The position numbers and the translations under genes were made by a program. Below are positions 46,323 to 56,141 of a stretch of 64,000 bases of DNA, one piece after another; position 1 is the stretch's first letter, and each line of letters begins with the position of its first letter. Source of the DNA: Oceanicoccus sp. KOV_DT_Chl (GTDB taxonomy: Bacteria > Pseudomonadota > Gammaproteobacteria > Pseudomonadales > Dasaniaceae); the NCBI RefSeq assembly GCF_900120175.1, contig NZ_FQLF01000001.1, forward strand, positions 682,001 through 746,000. The letters run 5' to 3'. Below the pieces are notes generated by a model. It did no database searches. It saw only the letters and a program-made list of their open reading frames with translations, and had not been told where the DNA came from.

Positions 46323-48440
46323 TTAATGATTAACTGCTATTTTGCTGGGCAGATATGCGGGCATAGCGTCTAATAAGATATGGCCGGTTTCTGTCAGTAG
46401 TGGGTCTATCTCCTCTTCTTTATCCTGATCCTCTTCCTTGGTGGCATCATCTACGGGGTTATCTGCCAGTTCATCGTCTTCACTGGTTTCAATATCATCT
46501 AGTGGCTTCAGTCCTTTCGCCACACGCCGCTTGTTTTCGATGGATAATGCCCTTTCTTTTTCCTGTTGCTGCATTTTGCTGCGTGCTTCTTGCTGCAGTG
46601 GTATAGAGGTAATTGCACGATTTTCCGCCATGAGTACAAGTTGCTCATTAAGAAAGATGAAGTCAGGGTCCTTACTCATGCGCTGCTCGTGCTTGGCTTT
46701 CAGCGATGGCAGGATAGCGGGTAGGTCAAAATAGTTTGGATGGCGAATGGGGTCGATCCGGTCCCATGCCAAAGCATTCTCGAGTGAACTCTCGCCAACC
46801 TTTTCAGTGTCATAAGTGGCAGGGAATTGAATATCTGGTAGTACGCCGCGATGTTGGGTACTTTCGCCAGAAATCCGGTAAAACTTGGATTCAGTAATTT
46901 TCAGCTGACCTTGCTTAAGTGGGGCTAATGACTGCACAGTGCCTTTACCAAAAGATTGGGTGCCTACCACAATGCCACGTTGATAATCCTGGATGGCGCC
47001 GGCAAAAATCTCTGAAGCGGAGGCGCTCAGTCGATTGATCAATACTGCCAGTGGACCGTTGTAGTAAGCGCTAGGCGAGCGCTTACCGTCGCGGTATACC
47101 TTGTTGCTGGAGTGCCTGATTTGAACGGTAGGGCCTTGTTCAATGAATAAACCGGTTAATTGATTGGCCTCTTGCAAAGAACCTCCACCATTTTCACGAA
47201 GGTCGATAATGATGCCATCAACTTTATCGTCGATTAGCTCTGTTAATAGTTTTTCTACGTCACGGGTGGTACTTTTATAATTGGGGTCACCCTTGCGCAT
47301 GGCGTCAAAATCAATGTAGAAGGCAGGGATATCGATGATACCGATGCGGGATAATTTATCTTCATGGTAGATTTCAAGAATCTTCTTTTTTGCGCTTTGT
47401 TCTTCGAGTTTGACAGTGTCGCGAATGATATCAATCACGATATTCTCATCGTCAGTCTTGGCGCTTACTGGAATCACTTGTAATTTTACCAGGCTGCCTT
47501 TTGGTCCGCGTATTAAGTCAACCACTTCATCCAAACGCATACCAATAACATCCTGAAACTCACCGTCTTTCTGTGCCACTGCCACAATCCGGTCGGAGGG
47601 ATTTAGTTGTCCTTGCTTATCGGCGGGACCAGCATGAACCAGACGGACCACTTTCGTGTACTCATCCTCCATTTGTAATACAGCGCCAATACCTTCCAGC
47701 GACAGGCTCATGTTGATATTGAAATTTTCCGAGGTTCTGGGTGAAAGATAGTTGGTATGTGGGTCGTACAATGAGGTCAGTGCGTTCATGTAGACCTGGA
47801 ATGCGTCCTCGCTATTAGATTGTTGTACGCGATTGAGTTGGTTTTGGTAGCGTTTTTGTAGCAGAGGTATTATTTCAGCCTCGTCTTTTTTAGCCATACG
47901 TAAACTTAATACCCGGCTTTTGATGATTTTACGCCACAGGTCGTCAGCTTCTGCCATGGTAGCAGGCCATGCCAATTGAGTGCGGTCGATAATCAGTGCT
48001 TCGTCCTTATCAAAGTCCATGCTGGCAACCATTTCGGGTAATTGTTCGACAATACTGCTTAGACGATCGACAAGACGTTGTTGGTAGCGATTGAAAATAA
48101 TGTAGCCGGGCTCAAGGTCGCCTTTTGACAGGGTGTCATCCAACTGAAGACGATACTGCTCAAACTCTTTTAAATCCGACTTTAAAAAGAAGCTGCGATT
48201 GCCATCGAGCTTTTCCAGATAGGTATCGAAAATACGGGATGACAAGCTGTCATTGAGAGATTGCCGGATATAGTGTCGCTGGCGGAGCTTGCTGATAATG
48301 TCTTTAGCCGTTTTTGATTGCTCTGCACTATAGGTTAATGGCGTCGATTGTACTGTCGCAGTCGTGTTTAACGAGAATAATAGCGTGCAAATAAAGAGGG
48401 CGCCGAACAGGGAGCGCTGCCAAGTAAATGATTTCAACAT
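46323..48440 (-). CDS. prc: Carboxy-terminal (tail-specific) protease Prc
   Basis: Prc is a periplasmic S41 protease that degrades misfolded proteins and peptidoglycan hydrolases. It has a signal peptide (residues 1-30), a long N-terminal domain, a PDZ domain near 235-320 (LEGIGAVLQMEDEYTKVVRLV), and the S41 core with the nucleophile serine in RLSASASEIFAGAIQDYQRG and the general-base lysine in GKGTVQSL. The DUF3340-type tail is present (PLLTETGHILLDAM). 705 residues; the tail has an acidic stretch around 660-680. Confidence 0.94.
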   Translation of the reverse strand: MLKSFTWQRSLFGALFICTLLFSLNTTATVQSTPLTYSAEQSKTAKDIISKLRQRHYIRQSLNDSLSSRIFDTYLEKLDGNRSFFLKSDLKEFEQYRLQLDDTLSKGDLEPGYIIFNRYQQRLVDRLSSIVEQLPEMVASMDFDKDEALIIDRTQLAWPATMAEADDLWRKIIKSRVLSLRMAKKDEAEIIPLLQKRYQNQLNRVQQSNSEDAFQVYMNALTSLYDPHTNYLSPRTSENFNINMSLSLEGIGAVLQMEDEYTKVVRLVHAGPADKQGQLNPSDRIVAVAQKDGEFQDVIGMRLDEVVDLIRGPKGSLVKLQVIPVSAKTDDENIVIDIIRDTVKLEEQSAKKKILEIYHEDKLSRIGIIDIPAFYIDFDAMRKGDPNYKSTTRDVEKLLTELIDDKVDGIIIDLRENGGGSLQEANQLTGLFIEQGPTVQIRHSSNKVYRDGKRSPSAYYNGPLAVLINRLSASASEIFAGAIQDYQRGIVVGTQSFGKGTVQSLAPLKQGQLKITESKFYRISGESTQHRGVLPDIQFPATYDTEKVGESSLENALAWDRIDPIRHPNYFDLPAILPSLKAKHEQRMSKDPDFIFLNEQLVLMAENRAITSIPLQQEARSKMQQQEKERALSIENKRRVAKGLKPLDDIETSEDDELADNPVDDATKEEDQDKEEEIDPLLTETGHILLDAMPAYLPSKIAVNH

Positions 48441-48629
48441 AGAGGGTTATTCTCAGTGGTAAATATTATGTATAACAATAGTATAGCGCTATATTTTAAA
48501 GTCTTTTCTAGGACGGTTGAGAGGCAGTTCCCCAGCCGATATAACACACAATTTTGCAGTGTAGCATGAAACAGCTATTAAAAAATGGCGGCGTAAAAGT
48601 ACTGACAGGTCGCGCCACAATTAGTGCCG

Positions 48630-49511
48630 CTAACCGCGTTTTAATTGGCGATACTGGCGCGGTGATACCCCAATGATTTTCTTGAATAAGCGCGAGAAAT
48701 AAAAGTTGTCCTCATACCCTAAGCTACGGCTGATTTCTTTGACGCTATTGCCGGAAATATCCAGTAAGTAACAGGCGTGTTCCATCTTCAGGTGCAGGAA
48801 GTGCTGTATGGGGGATTGCCCGGTAATCGATTTGTATTTACTGGAAAAGTGGTATTTAGAGAGCTGTACTTTTTTTGCCAGCGTATCCAGTGATAGCTGG
48901 CCGTGTAAGTTTTCCTGCATCATCGCATGTATGGCATCGAGATTAAGTTGTTCGGCCTGATTGTTGGCTAAGTGACCACTCGCCCCGAGAAAGCTAAGGA
49001 TTTGGCGCAATTGGTTACTGGCGTAGACAAAATTGCGAGGGTTATAACCGGTGCGCCTCACCTCCAGCAAGGCTTCGAAATCTGCGACCAGCTTGGGTTG
49101 GATGCCAAGAGGTAATACAGAGAAGGCCTGACCATCCGGCACGAGTGGTGCTAGAAAGTGGTTGCTGAGCAGGCCATCAAAATGCACCCAGTAGATAGTC
49201 CATGGGCTATTGGTGGTCGCCTGATAGCGGTGTGCGATATTTTTTGGCAGTACTAGCATGTCTCCACGTTTAATAAGCTGGCTGTCGTTACCCACCTGAA
49301 TAAGACCTTCACCATCAGTGCAGTAAATGATCAGCTGGTCACTATGGATAGGGCGATCCATACGATGGCCAAAGGCATTCGGGTAATAACCGAGAGCAAC
49401 CAGATAGCAGCCATCGGTGAGTGGATTGGTGGCTAGCTCAGCAACAATAAATTCAGGAACAATAAATCTTATTCCTTCAGGTGAGAGTGGCCATTGCGAG
49501 ATATCAGGCAT
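48630..49511 (-). CDS. AraC-family transcriptional regulator, probably of the divergent catabolic operon
   Basis: The 293-residue protein has an N-terminal cupin-like sensor domain (YCTDGEGLIQVGNDSQLIKRGDMLVLPKNIAHRYQA) and a C-terminal double helix-turn-helix (LDTLAKKVQLSKYHFSSKYKSITGQSP and KEISRSLGYEDNFYFSRLFKKIIGVSPRQYR). It is divergent from the valine/isobutyrate operon, the same arrangement as mmsR-mmsAB in P. aeruginosa, so it is probably its activator. The inducer, perhaps 3-hydroxyisobutyrate, is inferred. Confidence 0.88.
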   Translation of the reverse strand: MPDISQWPLSPEGIRFIVPEFIVAELATNPLTDGCYLVALGYYPNAFGHRMDRPIHSDQLIIYCTDGEGLIQVGNDSQLIKRGDMLVLPKNIAHRYQATTNSPWTIYWVHFDGLLSNHFLAPLVPDGQAFSVLPLGIQPKLVADFEALLEVRRTGYNPRNFVYASNQLRQILSFLGASGHLANNQAEQLNLDAIHAMMQENLHGQLSLDTLAKKVQLSKYHFSSKYKSITGQSPIQHFLHLKMEHACYLLDISGNSVKEISRSLGYEDNFYFSRLFKKIIGVSPRQYRQLKRG

Positions 49512-49657
49512 AATAAGCCTTTGAATTTAAAGTATTTAAAATTTTTATCATGTGTTTGGGGGGCAAGGGATTTGCGCAACATAGTCCATCAATTTCGCAA
49601 TTAAATCAATTCTTCCTCCACCTAAGCTGTGTTACCTTATCTGCCGCAAAAAAATTG

Positions 49658-49690
49658 GTCGCGAATTGATCATGTCAATCATCCCGCGAC
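49658..49690. promoter_or_regulatory. Nested inverted repeats upstream of the catabolic operon
   Basis: GTCGCG at 49658-49663 and CGCGAC at 49685-49690 flank ATTGA-TCATG-TCAAT (49665-49679), itself an inverted repeat. The site is 33 to 65 bases upstream of the first operon gene, a place suited to AraC-type control. It is a candidate site only. Confidence 0.4.
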
Positions 49691-49722
49691 TAACACAGTT
49701 TCATTATTATCAGGTATAGATT

Positions 49723-51126
49723 ATGACAATCGCTAACGATCCCCAGGCTACAGTTGCTGCCTTAATTGCACGTTCACGCAAGGCGCAGGCAGCCATTGAA
49801 CATTACTCCCAAGAGCAGGTCGATGAGTTAATTAAGGCGATGGTATGGTCGATTGCTGAAACTGAAATTTCTGAAAAGATCGCCCAATTTACTGTTGACG
49901 AAACCCAGTTGGGTAACTACGAAGGTAAATTTCTGAAAATTAATCGCAAGACCAGAGCCGCCTTATACGACATCATTGATGACAAATCAGTGGGCGTATT
50001 AGAAGAGGATAAGGTTCGTAATATTATTAAGATCGCGAAGCCAGTAGGTGTTATCGGTGCGCTGGCGCCATGCACTAACCCTGAAGCGACGCCGGTTATT
50101 AAAGCGATCTCGGCAGTAAAAGGCCGCAACTCAATGATCATCGCGCCACACCCTCGCTCCAAGTTAACCAATAAAATGATTTGCGACCGCATGCGCGAAG
50201 CCTTAAAAAAAATGGGTGCTCCTGAGGATTTGGTCATCAGCATTGATACACCTTCACTGGAAACCACAGAGGAATTAATGAAGCAGTGTGACCGGATATT
50301 AGCTACTGGTGGCGCGGCGATGGTTAAAGCGGCTTACGCCTCTGGTACGCCAGCTTTAGGTGTAGGTGCTGGTAACGCAGTGATTACTGTTGATGAAACC
50401 GCCAACCTTGACGAAGCTGCAGAAAAAATCCGTATTTCCAAAACACTGGATTTAGCGGCTTCCTGTTCCTCCGATAATTCACTGGTGATTGTTGAAGCCG
50501 TTTATGACGAGCTGCTGGCCAAGTTGTTAGCTGAAGGTGGTTATCTGTTAAATGAAGGCGATAAAGCCAAGCTGCAAGCGATCATCTGGGAAGATGATCA
50601 CCTTTCTGCAAAGATTGTGGCACAACCGGCAAGTGCGTTGGCACAGATGGCCGGTTTTGATTTACCGGAAGGTAAAACGTTCCTGATCGTTCCAGAAACT
50701 GGCGCCGGTGCTGATTTCCCATTCTCGGGCGAGAAAATGTCGGTCACTATGACTTTGTATAAAGTAAAAGATATTGATGAGGCGATTGCTAAAGTGAATG
50801 CGATTCAAGCTTATCAAGGCCAGGGTCATTCTTGTGGTATTTACTCCTACAACGATGACAATATTCTGAAATATGGCATGCAAACCAAAACCTCACGGGT
50901 GATGGTTAACCAGCCACAGGCGCCATCCAACAGCGGTAACTTGTGGAATGGTATGCGGCAGACTTTTTCTCTGGGTTGTGGTTCCTGGGGCAATAACAGC
51001 ACTAATAATAATATTACCTGGCAGGATCTGGTCAACATCACTTGGATTTCCAAGCCTTTAGCCACCTCGAAGGTATTGCCTAGTGATGAGGAATTATTTG
51101 GTTCTGTCATCGACAAACTCAAGTAA
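49723..51126 (+). CDS. CoA-acylating aldehyde dehydrogenase (EutE/AdhE/SauS-like)
   Basis: These enzymes oxidise aldehydes to acyl-CoA with NAD(P). The protein (467 aa) matches the EutE/AdhE-N/sulfoacetaldehyde dehydrogenase branch: PVGVIGALAPCTNPEATPVIKA, MIIAPHPRSK, RILATGGAAMVKAAY, GVGAGNAVITVDE, a nucleophile cysteine in AASCSSDNSLVIV, and QTFSLGCGSWGNNSTNNNI near the end. It is not ALDH6/MmsA, which would be expected as first gene of a valine operon. It probably takes the methylmalonate-semialdehyde or a related short-chain semialdehyde step; this is inferred from context. The ribosome site AGGTA precedes ATG 49723. Confidence 0.85.
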   Translation: MTIANDPQATVAALIARSRKAQAAIEHYSQEQVDELIKAMVWSIAETEISEKIAQFTVDETQLGNYEGKFLKINRKTRAALYDIIDDKSVGVLEEDKVRNIIKIAKPVGVIGALAPCTNPEATPVIKAISAVKGRNSMIIAPHPRSKLTNKMICDRMREALKKMGAPEDLVISIDTPSLETTEELMKQCDRILATGGAAMVKAAYASGTPALGVGAGNAVITVDETANLDEAAEKIRISKTLDLAASCSSDNSLVIVEAVYDELLAKLLAEGGYLLNEGDKAKLQAIIWEDDHLSAKIVAQPASALAQMAGFDLPEGKTFLIVPETGAGADFPFSGEKMSVTMTLYKVKDIDEAIAKVNAIQAYQGQGHSCGIYSYNDDNILKYGMQTKTSRVMVNQPQAPSNSGNLWNGMRQTFSLGCGSWGNNSTNNNITWQDLVNITWISKPLATSKVLPSDEELFGSVIDKLK

Positions 51127-51137
51127 CGGGAAGTGCT

Positions 51138-52298
51138 ATGGACTTTAATTTAACTGAAGACCAACTCGCCTTTCAGGCTGCAGCCAGATCATTTTCCGAG
51201 GGCGTATTTGCGCCTAATGCTGCTCGCTGGGATGCGGAACATTTTTTTCCCAAAGAGGCACTGAAACAAGCCGGTGAGTTGGGTTTTATGGGGCTTTATA
51301 CGCCAGAGGACGTTGGCGGCCTTGGTCTGAGTCGGCTGGATACCAGTGTCATCGTAGAAGAATTAGCACGAGGTTGTACCTCAACTGCGGCTTTTCTCAC
51401 CATTCATAATATGGCCACGAATATGTTGGCCCGCTATGGCCAAGCTGAAATCATTGAACAGTGGTGCCCGGATATCATTGCCGGTAATAAATTGATGTCT
51501 TACTGTTTGACTGAGCCGGGTGCTGGCTCCGATGCCGGTTCTTTGCGCAGTACAGCAACGCTGGATGGCGACCATTATCGGGTTAACGGTAGTAAAATGT
51601 TTATCTCTGGCGCTGGCGATACTGACCTGCTAGTGGTGATGTTACGTACCGCTGATACCGGTGCCAAAGGCATTACCGCCTTTGCGATTCCTGCCGATTT
51701 GCCGGGGATTGAATACGGCAAAAAAGAAGAGAAGATGGGTTGGAATTCACAGCCCACTCGTTTGATCAGTTTTGATAATGTCCAAGTACCAGTGGCGAAT
51801 CGATTGGGCAGTGAAGGGCAGGGTTTTAAAATAGCGATGGAAGGCTTGGATGGCGGTCGTATCAATATCGCTACCTGTTCGCTGGGTACTGCGCAGGCTG
51901 CGTTAGAAGCTGCAACCCGTTATACCCAGGAGCGTGAGCAATTTGGAAAACCTATAGCCGCATTTCAAAACACCCAATTTAAATTAGCCGATATGGCCAC
52001 TGAGTTAGTCGCTGCCAGGCAAATGGTCCGTCTCGCTGCTTTCAAATTGGACAGTAAAGACTCCGACGCCACAACCTACTGCGCTATGGCCAAACGTTTC
52101 GCCACCGATGTGTGTTTTACCATTTGCAATGACGCGCTGCAGTTACATGGTGGCTACGGCTATATCAAAGAATACCCACTGGAACGCTATGTACGCGATA
52201 ACCGTGTTCATCAAATTCTAGAGGGCACCAACGAAATCATGCGTGTCATTATTGCGCGACGTATCGTTATGGAAGGGGCGTTGGATCTCATTCGATAG
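51138..52298 (+). CDS. Acyl-CoA dehydrogenase, isobutyryl-CoA dehydrogenase-like
   Basis: This is a flavin enzyme of the ACAD8 type, which converts isobutyryl-CoA to methacrylyl-CoA. Stretches shared with ACAD8 include YCLTEPGAGSDAGSL, VNGSKMFISGAGDTDLLVVM, KMGWNSQPTRLISFD and GLDGGRINIATCSLGTAQ. The catalytic glutamate is in RVHQILEGTNEIMR. 386 residues. It starts 11 bases after the aldehyde dehydrogenase stop, and the next genes complete the valine route. Confidence 0.93.
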   Translation: MDFNLTEDQLAFQAAARSFSEGVFAPNAARWDAEHFFPKEALKQAGELGFMGLYTPEDVGGLGLSRLDTSVIVEELARGCTSTAAFLTIHNMATNMLARYGQAEIIEQWCPDIIAGNKLMSYCLTEPGAGSDAGSLRSTATLDGDHYRVNGSKMFISGAGDTDLLVVMLRTADTGAKGITAFAIPADLPGIEYGKKEEKMGWNSQPTRLISFDNVQVPVANRLGSEGQGFKIAMEGLDGGRINIATCSLGTAQAALEAATRYTQEREQFGKPIAAFQNTQFKLADMATELVAARQMVRLAAFKLDSKDSDATTYCAMAKRFATDVCFTICNDALQLHGGYGYIKEYPLERYVRDNRVHQILEGTNEIMRVIIARRIVMEGALDLIR

Positions 52299-52355
52299 CG
52301 ATCCCTGAGCGTAGCCTGGTTCCGTACGATAATTAATAACGAGAGGAGTTACCTA

Positions 52356-53132
52356 ATGAGTCAACCCATACTGGTCGAAAAACAGGGTCATGTAGCACTA
52401 CTGACATTAAATAATCCACCCGCTCATACCTGGACACCGGAAAGCCTGCACTTTTTAGTCGATATCGTTGAGGAATTGAATGCAGATAAAGATAACTACG
52501 CGCTAGTTATTACCGGTAGCGGTGAGAAGTTCTTTTCAGCGGGGGCTGATCTCAATCGTTTTAATCACGATGACAAAGGTCAGGTATTTGATTTTTCTGC
52601 AGCGTTTGGTAAGTCCTTTGAAACCCTCACTAACTACAACGGTGTCTCGATTGCGGCTATTAATGGTTATGCCATGGGCGGCGGTTTGGAAGTGGCGCTA
52701 GCGTGTGATATCCGCATTGCTGACGCCCATGCCCAGATGGCATTACCTGAATGCGCGGTAGGCTTATTGCCCTGTGGCTTAGGTAGCCAGCACTTATCCT
52801 GGCTGGTGGGTGAGCAGTGGGCGAAGCGCATGATCTTATTGGGTGAGCGTTTAAAAACGGACAAGGCGCTGGAAATAGGTCTAATTTCCGAGATTGTTGA
52901 AAGTGGCACCGTCGCGGAAAAAGCGATCGAGTTGGCGCGCAAAGTAGAAGGGCAGAGCCCAACCTCGGTGCGGGTCTGCAAAGAACTGATTATGGCCGCA
53001 CGCTCACAACCGTTGAATGCCAATTTTGTCACTGAACGCGAGCAGTTTGTAAAACTGTGGGATAGTCAGGATCAAAAAGAGGGGGTTTCGGCCTTTGTTG
53101 AAAAACGCAAAGCGGAGTGGAAAAACGCCTGA
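52356..53132 (+). CDS. Enoyl-CoA hydratase (probable methacrylyl-CoA hydratase)
   Basis: This is a crotonase-fold enzyme of 258 residues. The oxyanion-hole segments are EKFFSAGADLNRF and AINGYAMGGGLEVALACDIRIAD; the active-site glutamate region is QMALPECAVGLLPCG. In this operon it should hydrate methacrylyl-CoA to 3-hydroxyisobutyryl-CoA. A good ribosome site (GAGAGGAG) precedes ATG 52356. Its stop overlaps the next start as ATGA. Confidence 0.9.
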   Translation: MSQPILVEKQGHVALLTLNNPPAHTWTPESLHFLVDIVEELNADKDNYALVITGSGEKFFSAGADLNRFNHDDKGQVFDFSAAFGKSFETLTNYNGVSIAAINGYAMGGGLEVALACDIRIADAHAQMALPECAVGLLPCGLGSQHLSWLVGEQWAKRMILLGERLKTDKALEIGLISEIVESGTVAEKAIELARKVEGQSPTSVRVCKELIMAARSQPLNANFVTEREQFVKLWDSQDQKEGVSAFVEKRKAEWKNA

Positions 53133-54259
53133 TGACAGACAACAGCACCCCGCCGGTTTTATTTGAAACGCTGGCCACTACCAATGGTAAGCAATTTGCT
53201 ATTGCGACCTTGAATGAAGAAAAAACACTTAATGCACTTAGCATCGAGATGGTTGATTTACTCTATAGCCAGTTGCTTGATTGGCAGCAAGACGACTCGA
53301 TCGTTGGCGTGATGTTACAGGGCGCTGGCCAAAAGGCGTTTTGTGCGGGTGGCGATGTGCAAAAACTGCATCAATCCGCGGTCGAAAATCCGGGCGGCCC
53401 CTGTGAGTATGCAGAAAGTTTTTTCGAGCGTGAATACCGTCTGGACTACATCATTCACCAATATAAAAAACCCTTGATCTGCTGGGGCCACGGCATTGTT
53501 ATGGGTGGTGGTCTGGGTTTGATGGCAGGCTGTAAGCACCGTGTAGTGACTGAAAAAACCCGCATGGCGATGCCGGAGATTACCATCGCCTTGTATCCGG
53601 ATGTCGGTGGCAGTTGGTTTTTGAATCGAGCGCCCGGTCGCACCGGTTTATATTTGGCGTTAACCGCTGGCTCCATGAATGCGACGGATTGTCTCTATGT
53701 AGGCTATGGCGATCACTTTATTCAGCACGAGCAAAAACAGGATGTGCTGGAGCAACTGCTGGCATTGAACTGGTCGGGAAGTGCAGACTCGAGTTTAGTC
53801 GATGGGTTGTTGGCAGCGGTGGCTATGAATAATCAATCGGCTTTGCCTGCAGCTAATATTGAACCTCATTTCGATATCATTCAACAGCTCACTGGCTTTG
53901 CGACGCTGCCGGAAATTGTGCAAGCCATTACTGAACATGCAACTGATGATAAATGGTTGAGCAAAGGCGCTGCAGCATTGGCCCATGGGTCTGCCTTGAG
54001 TGCCTGTAATATTTATCAGGCCTTGGCCCTTACGAAAGAAATGTCTTTAGCCGAAGTATTTCAGTTTGAATTAATGTTGTCTACCAATGTGATACGTCAC
54101 CCTGAGTTTGCAGAAGGTGTACGCGCGTTACTGATCGATAAGGATCAGCAACCGCGTTGGTTATTTGATCGTGTGGACAATGTGCCGTTGGCCTTGCTCG
54201 AACAAATGGTAAGCCCACCGTGGCCGGAAAATCCGCTCAATGATTTGAGTGGCCTTTAA
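53132..54259 (+). CDS. 3-hydroxyisobutyryl-CoA hydrolase (HIBCH-like)
   Basis: This is a crotonase-family thioesterase of 375 residues that releases 3-hydroxyisobutyrate. It has QKAFCAGGDVQKLHQSA, GIVMGGGLGLMAGCKHRVVTEKTRMAMPEITIALYPDVGGSWFLNR and the longer C-terminal helical part typical of HIBCH (ALAHGSALSACNIYQAL and LSTNVIRHPEFAEGVRALLIDKDQQPRW). ATG 53132 overlaps the hydratase stop and is preferred over one 15 bases upstream. Confidence 0.92.
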   Translation: MTDNSTPPVLFETLATTNGKQFAIATLNEEKTLNALSIEMVDLLYSQLLDWQQDDSIVGVMLQGAGQKAFCAGGDVQKLHQSAVENPGGPCEYAESFFEREYRLDYIIHQYKKPLICWGHGIVMGGGLGLMAGCKHRVVTEKTRMAMPEITIALYPDVGGSWFLNRAPGRTGLYLALTAGSMNATDCLYVGYGDHFIQHEQKQDVLEQLLALNWSGSADSSLVDGLLAAVAMNNQSALPAANIEPHFDIIQQLTGFATLPEIVQAITEHATDDKWLSKGAAALAHGSALSACNIYQALALTKEMSLAEVFQFELMLSTNVIRHPEFAEGVRALLIDKDQQPRWLFDRVDNVPLALLEQMVSPPWPENPLNDLSGL

Positions 54260-54317
54260 ACACTAGTCACTAAATAATAATAACGACCCGCGTGGTCGCT
54301 ATTTGCAGGAGTAAGAG

Positions 54318-55202
54318 ATGTCTAAAGTTGCCTTTATTGGTTTAGGAAACATGGGCGGGCCGATGGCTGCCAATTTGGTGAAATCCGGACACCAGGTATG
54401 TGTATTTGATTTAGTACCCGCTGCGGTGAAGCAGTTAGTCGATGCCGGCGCGACGTCTGCTGCCAGTGCCAATGCCGCTGCTGCCGATGTGGATTTTGTT
54501 ATCACTATGTTGCCTGCGGGTAAGCATGTTGAAATGGTCTATTTAGGTGATGACGGCTTGCTGAATAATGTTGGACCCAATACTGTGTTATTGGATTCCA
54601 GTACTATCGATGCCGCTACTGCGCGCAAAGTGGCGGCAGCAGCCAATGAAAAGGGCATAGCAGTAATGGATACGCCCGTGTCCGGCGGAGTGGCAGCGGC
54701 GGCCGCTGGAACCTTGGCGTTTATGTGTGGAGGTTCTGCCGAAAGTTTTGCCAAAGCCAAGTTGATTCTTGAAGGTATGGGCAAGAACATTTTTCACGCG
54801 GGTGACCATGGTTCCGGTCAAGTGGCTAAAATTTGCAATAACATGTTGTTGTCGGTATTGATGGTAGGCACGTCAGAAGCGTTAAAGTTGGGTGTCGATA
54901 ATGGTATGGACCCCGCTAAATTATCCGAGATCATGTTAGCCAGCTCCGGTCGGAATTGGTCATTGGAAGTGTATAACCCTTATCCCGGGGTGATGCCAAC
55001 AGCGCCTGCCAGCAATGATTACAAACCTGGCTTTATGGTCGACCTGATGTGCAAGGATTTAGGTTTGGCGATGGAAACCGCAGTCCACACCAAATCTTCA
55101 ACGCCGATGGGCGCGCTGGCCCGGAGCTTGTATTCCGCCCATGCTGCTAATGGTAATGGTCAGCGGGACTTCTCCAGTATTTTGGAAATGCTTGGTAAGT
55201 AG
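54318..55202 (+). CDS. mmsB: 3-hydroxyisobutyrate dehydrogenase
   Basis: This enzyme oxidises 3-hydroxyisobutyrate to methylmalonate semialdehyde. The Rossmann motif is GLGNMGGPMAANLVKSGH, the substrate motif DTPVSGGVAAAAAGTLAFM, and the catalytic lysine lies in GSGQVAKICNNML. 294 residues, normal. It is the last gene of the operon; its product is the substrate for the aldehyde dehydrogenase at the operon's start. Confidence 0.95.
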   Translation: MSKVAFIGLGNMGGPMAANLVKSGHQVCVFDLVPAAVKQLVDAGATSAASANAAAADVDFVITMLPAGKHVEMVYLGDDGLLNNVGPNTVLLDSSTIDAATARKVAAAANEKGIAVMDTPVSGGVAAAAAGTLAFMCGGSAESFAKAKLILEGMGKNIFHAGDHGSGQVAKICNNMLLSVLMVGTSEALKLGVDNGMDPAKLSEIMLASSGRNWSLEVYNPYPGVMPTAPASNDYKPGFMVDLMCKDLGLAMETAVHTKSSTPMGALARSLYSAHAANGNGQRDFSSILEMLGK

Positions 55203-55829
55203 GCTTTCTATTGCACGTGTAAACCGGGCGGCTGATAGCGCTTCATTTAAATGAGCTAAGGTCGGTTGTTTAACTTGTACCGTCTGTTCGTCATAGACAA
55301 TACCGTTATCACTTGAGTTGATACAAGGCTTGCTTTGGATGGCGTCAGTCGCGAGTAAGCGTCCATCACTTGTGACGGCAATAATTCGTTTTGCGCAATA
55401 TGATGTTGCGTTTTTTGTTGCGTATCTAAACCAAAAACAACGCTGTGGCACGCACTGTACCGCCACAGTCTTGCATTGCCAGGCTGAATTTAGCTGATGA
55501 TTAATAACCCGGTTAATTTATGCAAGACTGAAGTATCGACTGCCACCATTGTCCGTTCCCCAGGTTGGCCACTGAGCTGCTTCAGCTAGCAAATTAACAC
55601 TATAAATACTGATAAAAATGCACAATCTAAGCCCATACTCCGAGTAATAGTCGATAGCGTACTGGCAGCAAATCGGACCTGATTCTAATTCTTGCATTGG
55701 TGATTATTATTTATAATTTTTATTAACATTGTATCAATGTCACATAGAATGTTTGATTAACCAGTCTAGTGGTTATAGTTACCTCGGTATCACTTATTAA
55801 ATTAATTATCGCGAGTGTTGATTCACAGT
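55203..55829. other. Intergenic region (627 b) with no convincing gene
   Basis: A minus-strand open frame at about 55098-55466 covers part of it but overlaps the mmsB end by about 100 bases, has no ribosome site and no family I know. Segments such as VTSDGRLLATDAIQ and FGLDTQQKTQHHIAQNELLP in different minus frames could be remains of a decayed gene. The string GCAAGACT recurs in the region. Nothing else was supported. Confidence 0.4.
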
Positions 55830-56141
55830 TTACTTATTTTGAGTAGGTTTTGCAGGTAGGGTAGGCTCGAAATTTTTTCGCTGCATGTTGCCGCTAACAG
55901 CATCTGCTTCGATCAAGATTATCTTTGCTTTATCAGTTAATAAACGAATAATAAAAATATTTTTATCTGTGTTTGGGGTGAGAGTCACTACACGACCATT
56001 GAATAATCGTTCAGCTTGTTGAATGACTTGTTGTTCTGTCAGTGAATTAGCAAACGTAAAATTGATGAGTATAAGCTGGCTTAAAACTAACAATAAGCTT
56101 TGGGTTTTGTTAATAATTGAATGCCGTATTTTTAGAGTCAT
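55830..56141 (-). CDS. Small exported PepSY-like protein
   Basis: This 103-residue protein has a signal peptide (about residues 1-31, ending FTFANS) followed by one PepSY-like domain: SLTEQQVIQQAERLFNGRVVTLTPN and NIFIIRLLTDKAKIILIEADAVSGNM. Single PepSY proteins are often encoded beside two-component systems and may act as periplasmic inhibitors; here the nearest is the hybrid kinase 475 bases away on the same strand. Role unknown. Confidence 0.7.
   Translation of the reverse strand: MTLKIRHSIINKTQSLLLVLSQLILINFTFANSLTEQQVIQQAERLFNGRVVTLTPNTDKNIFIIRLLTDKAKIILIEADAVSGNMQRKNFEPTLPAKPTQNK

Noticed and set aside
55098-55466. Minus-strand open frame overlapping the mmsB end
   Set aside because: It overlaps a certain gene by about 100 bases, has no ribosome site and resembles nothing I know.
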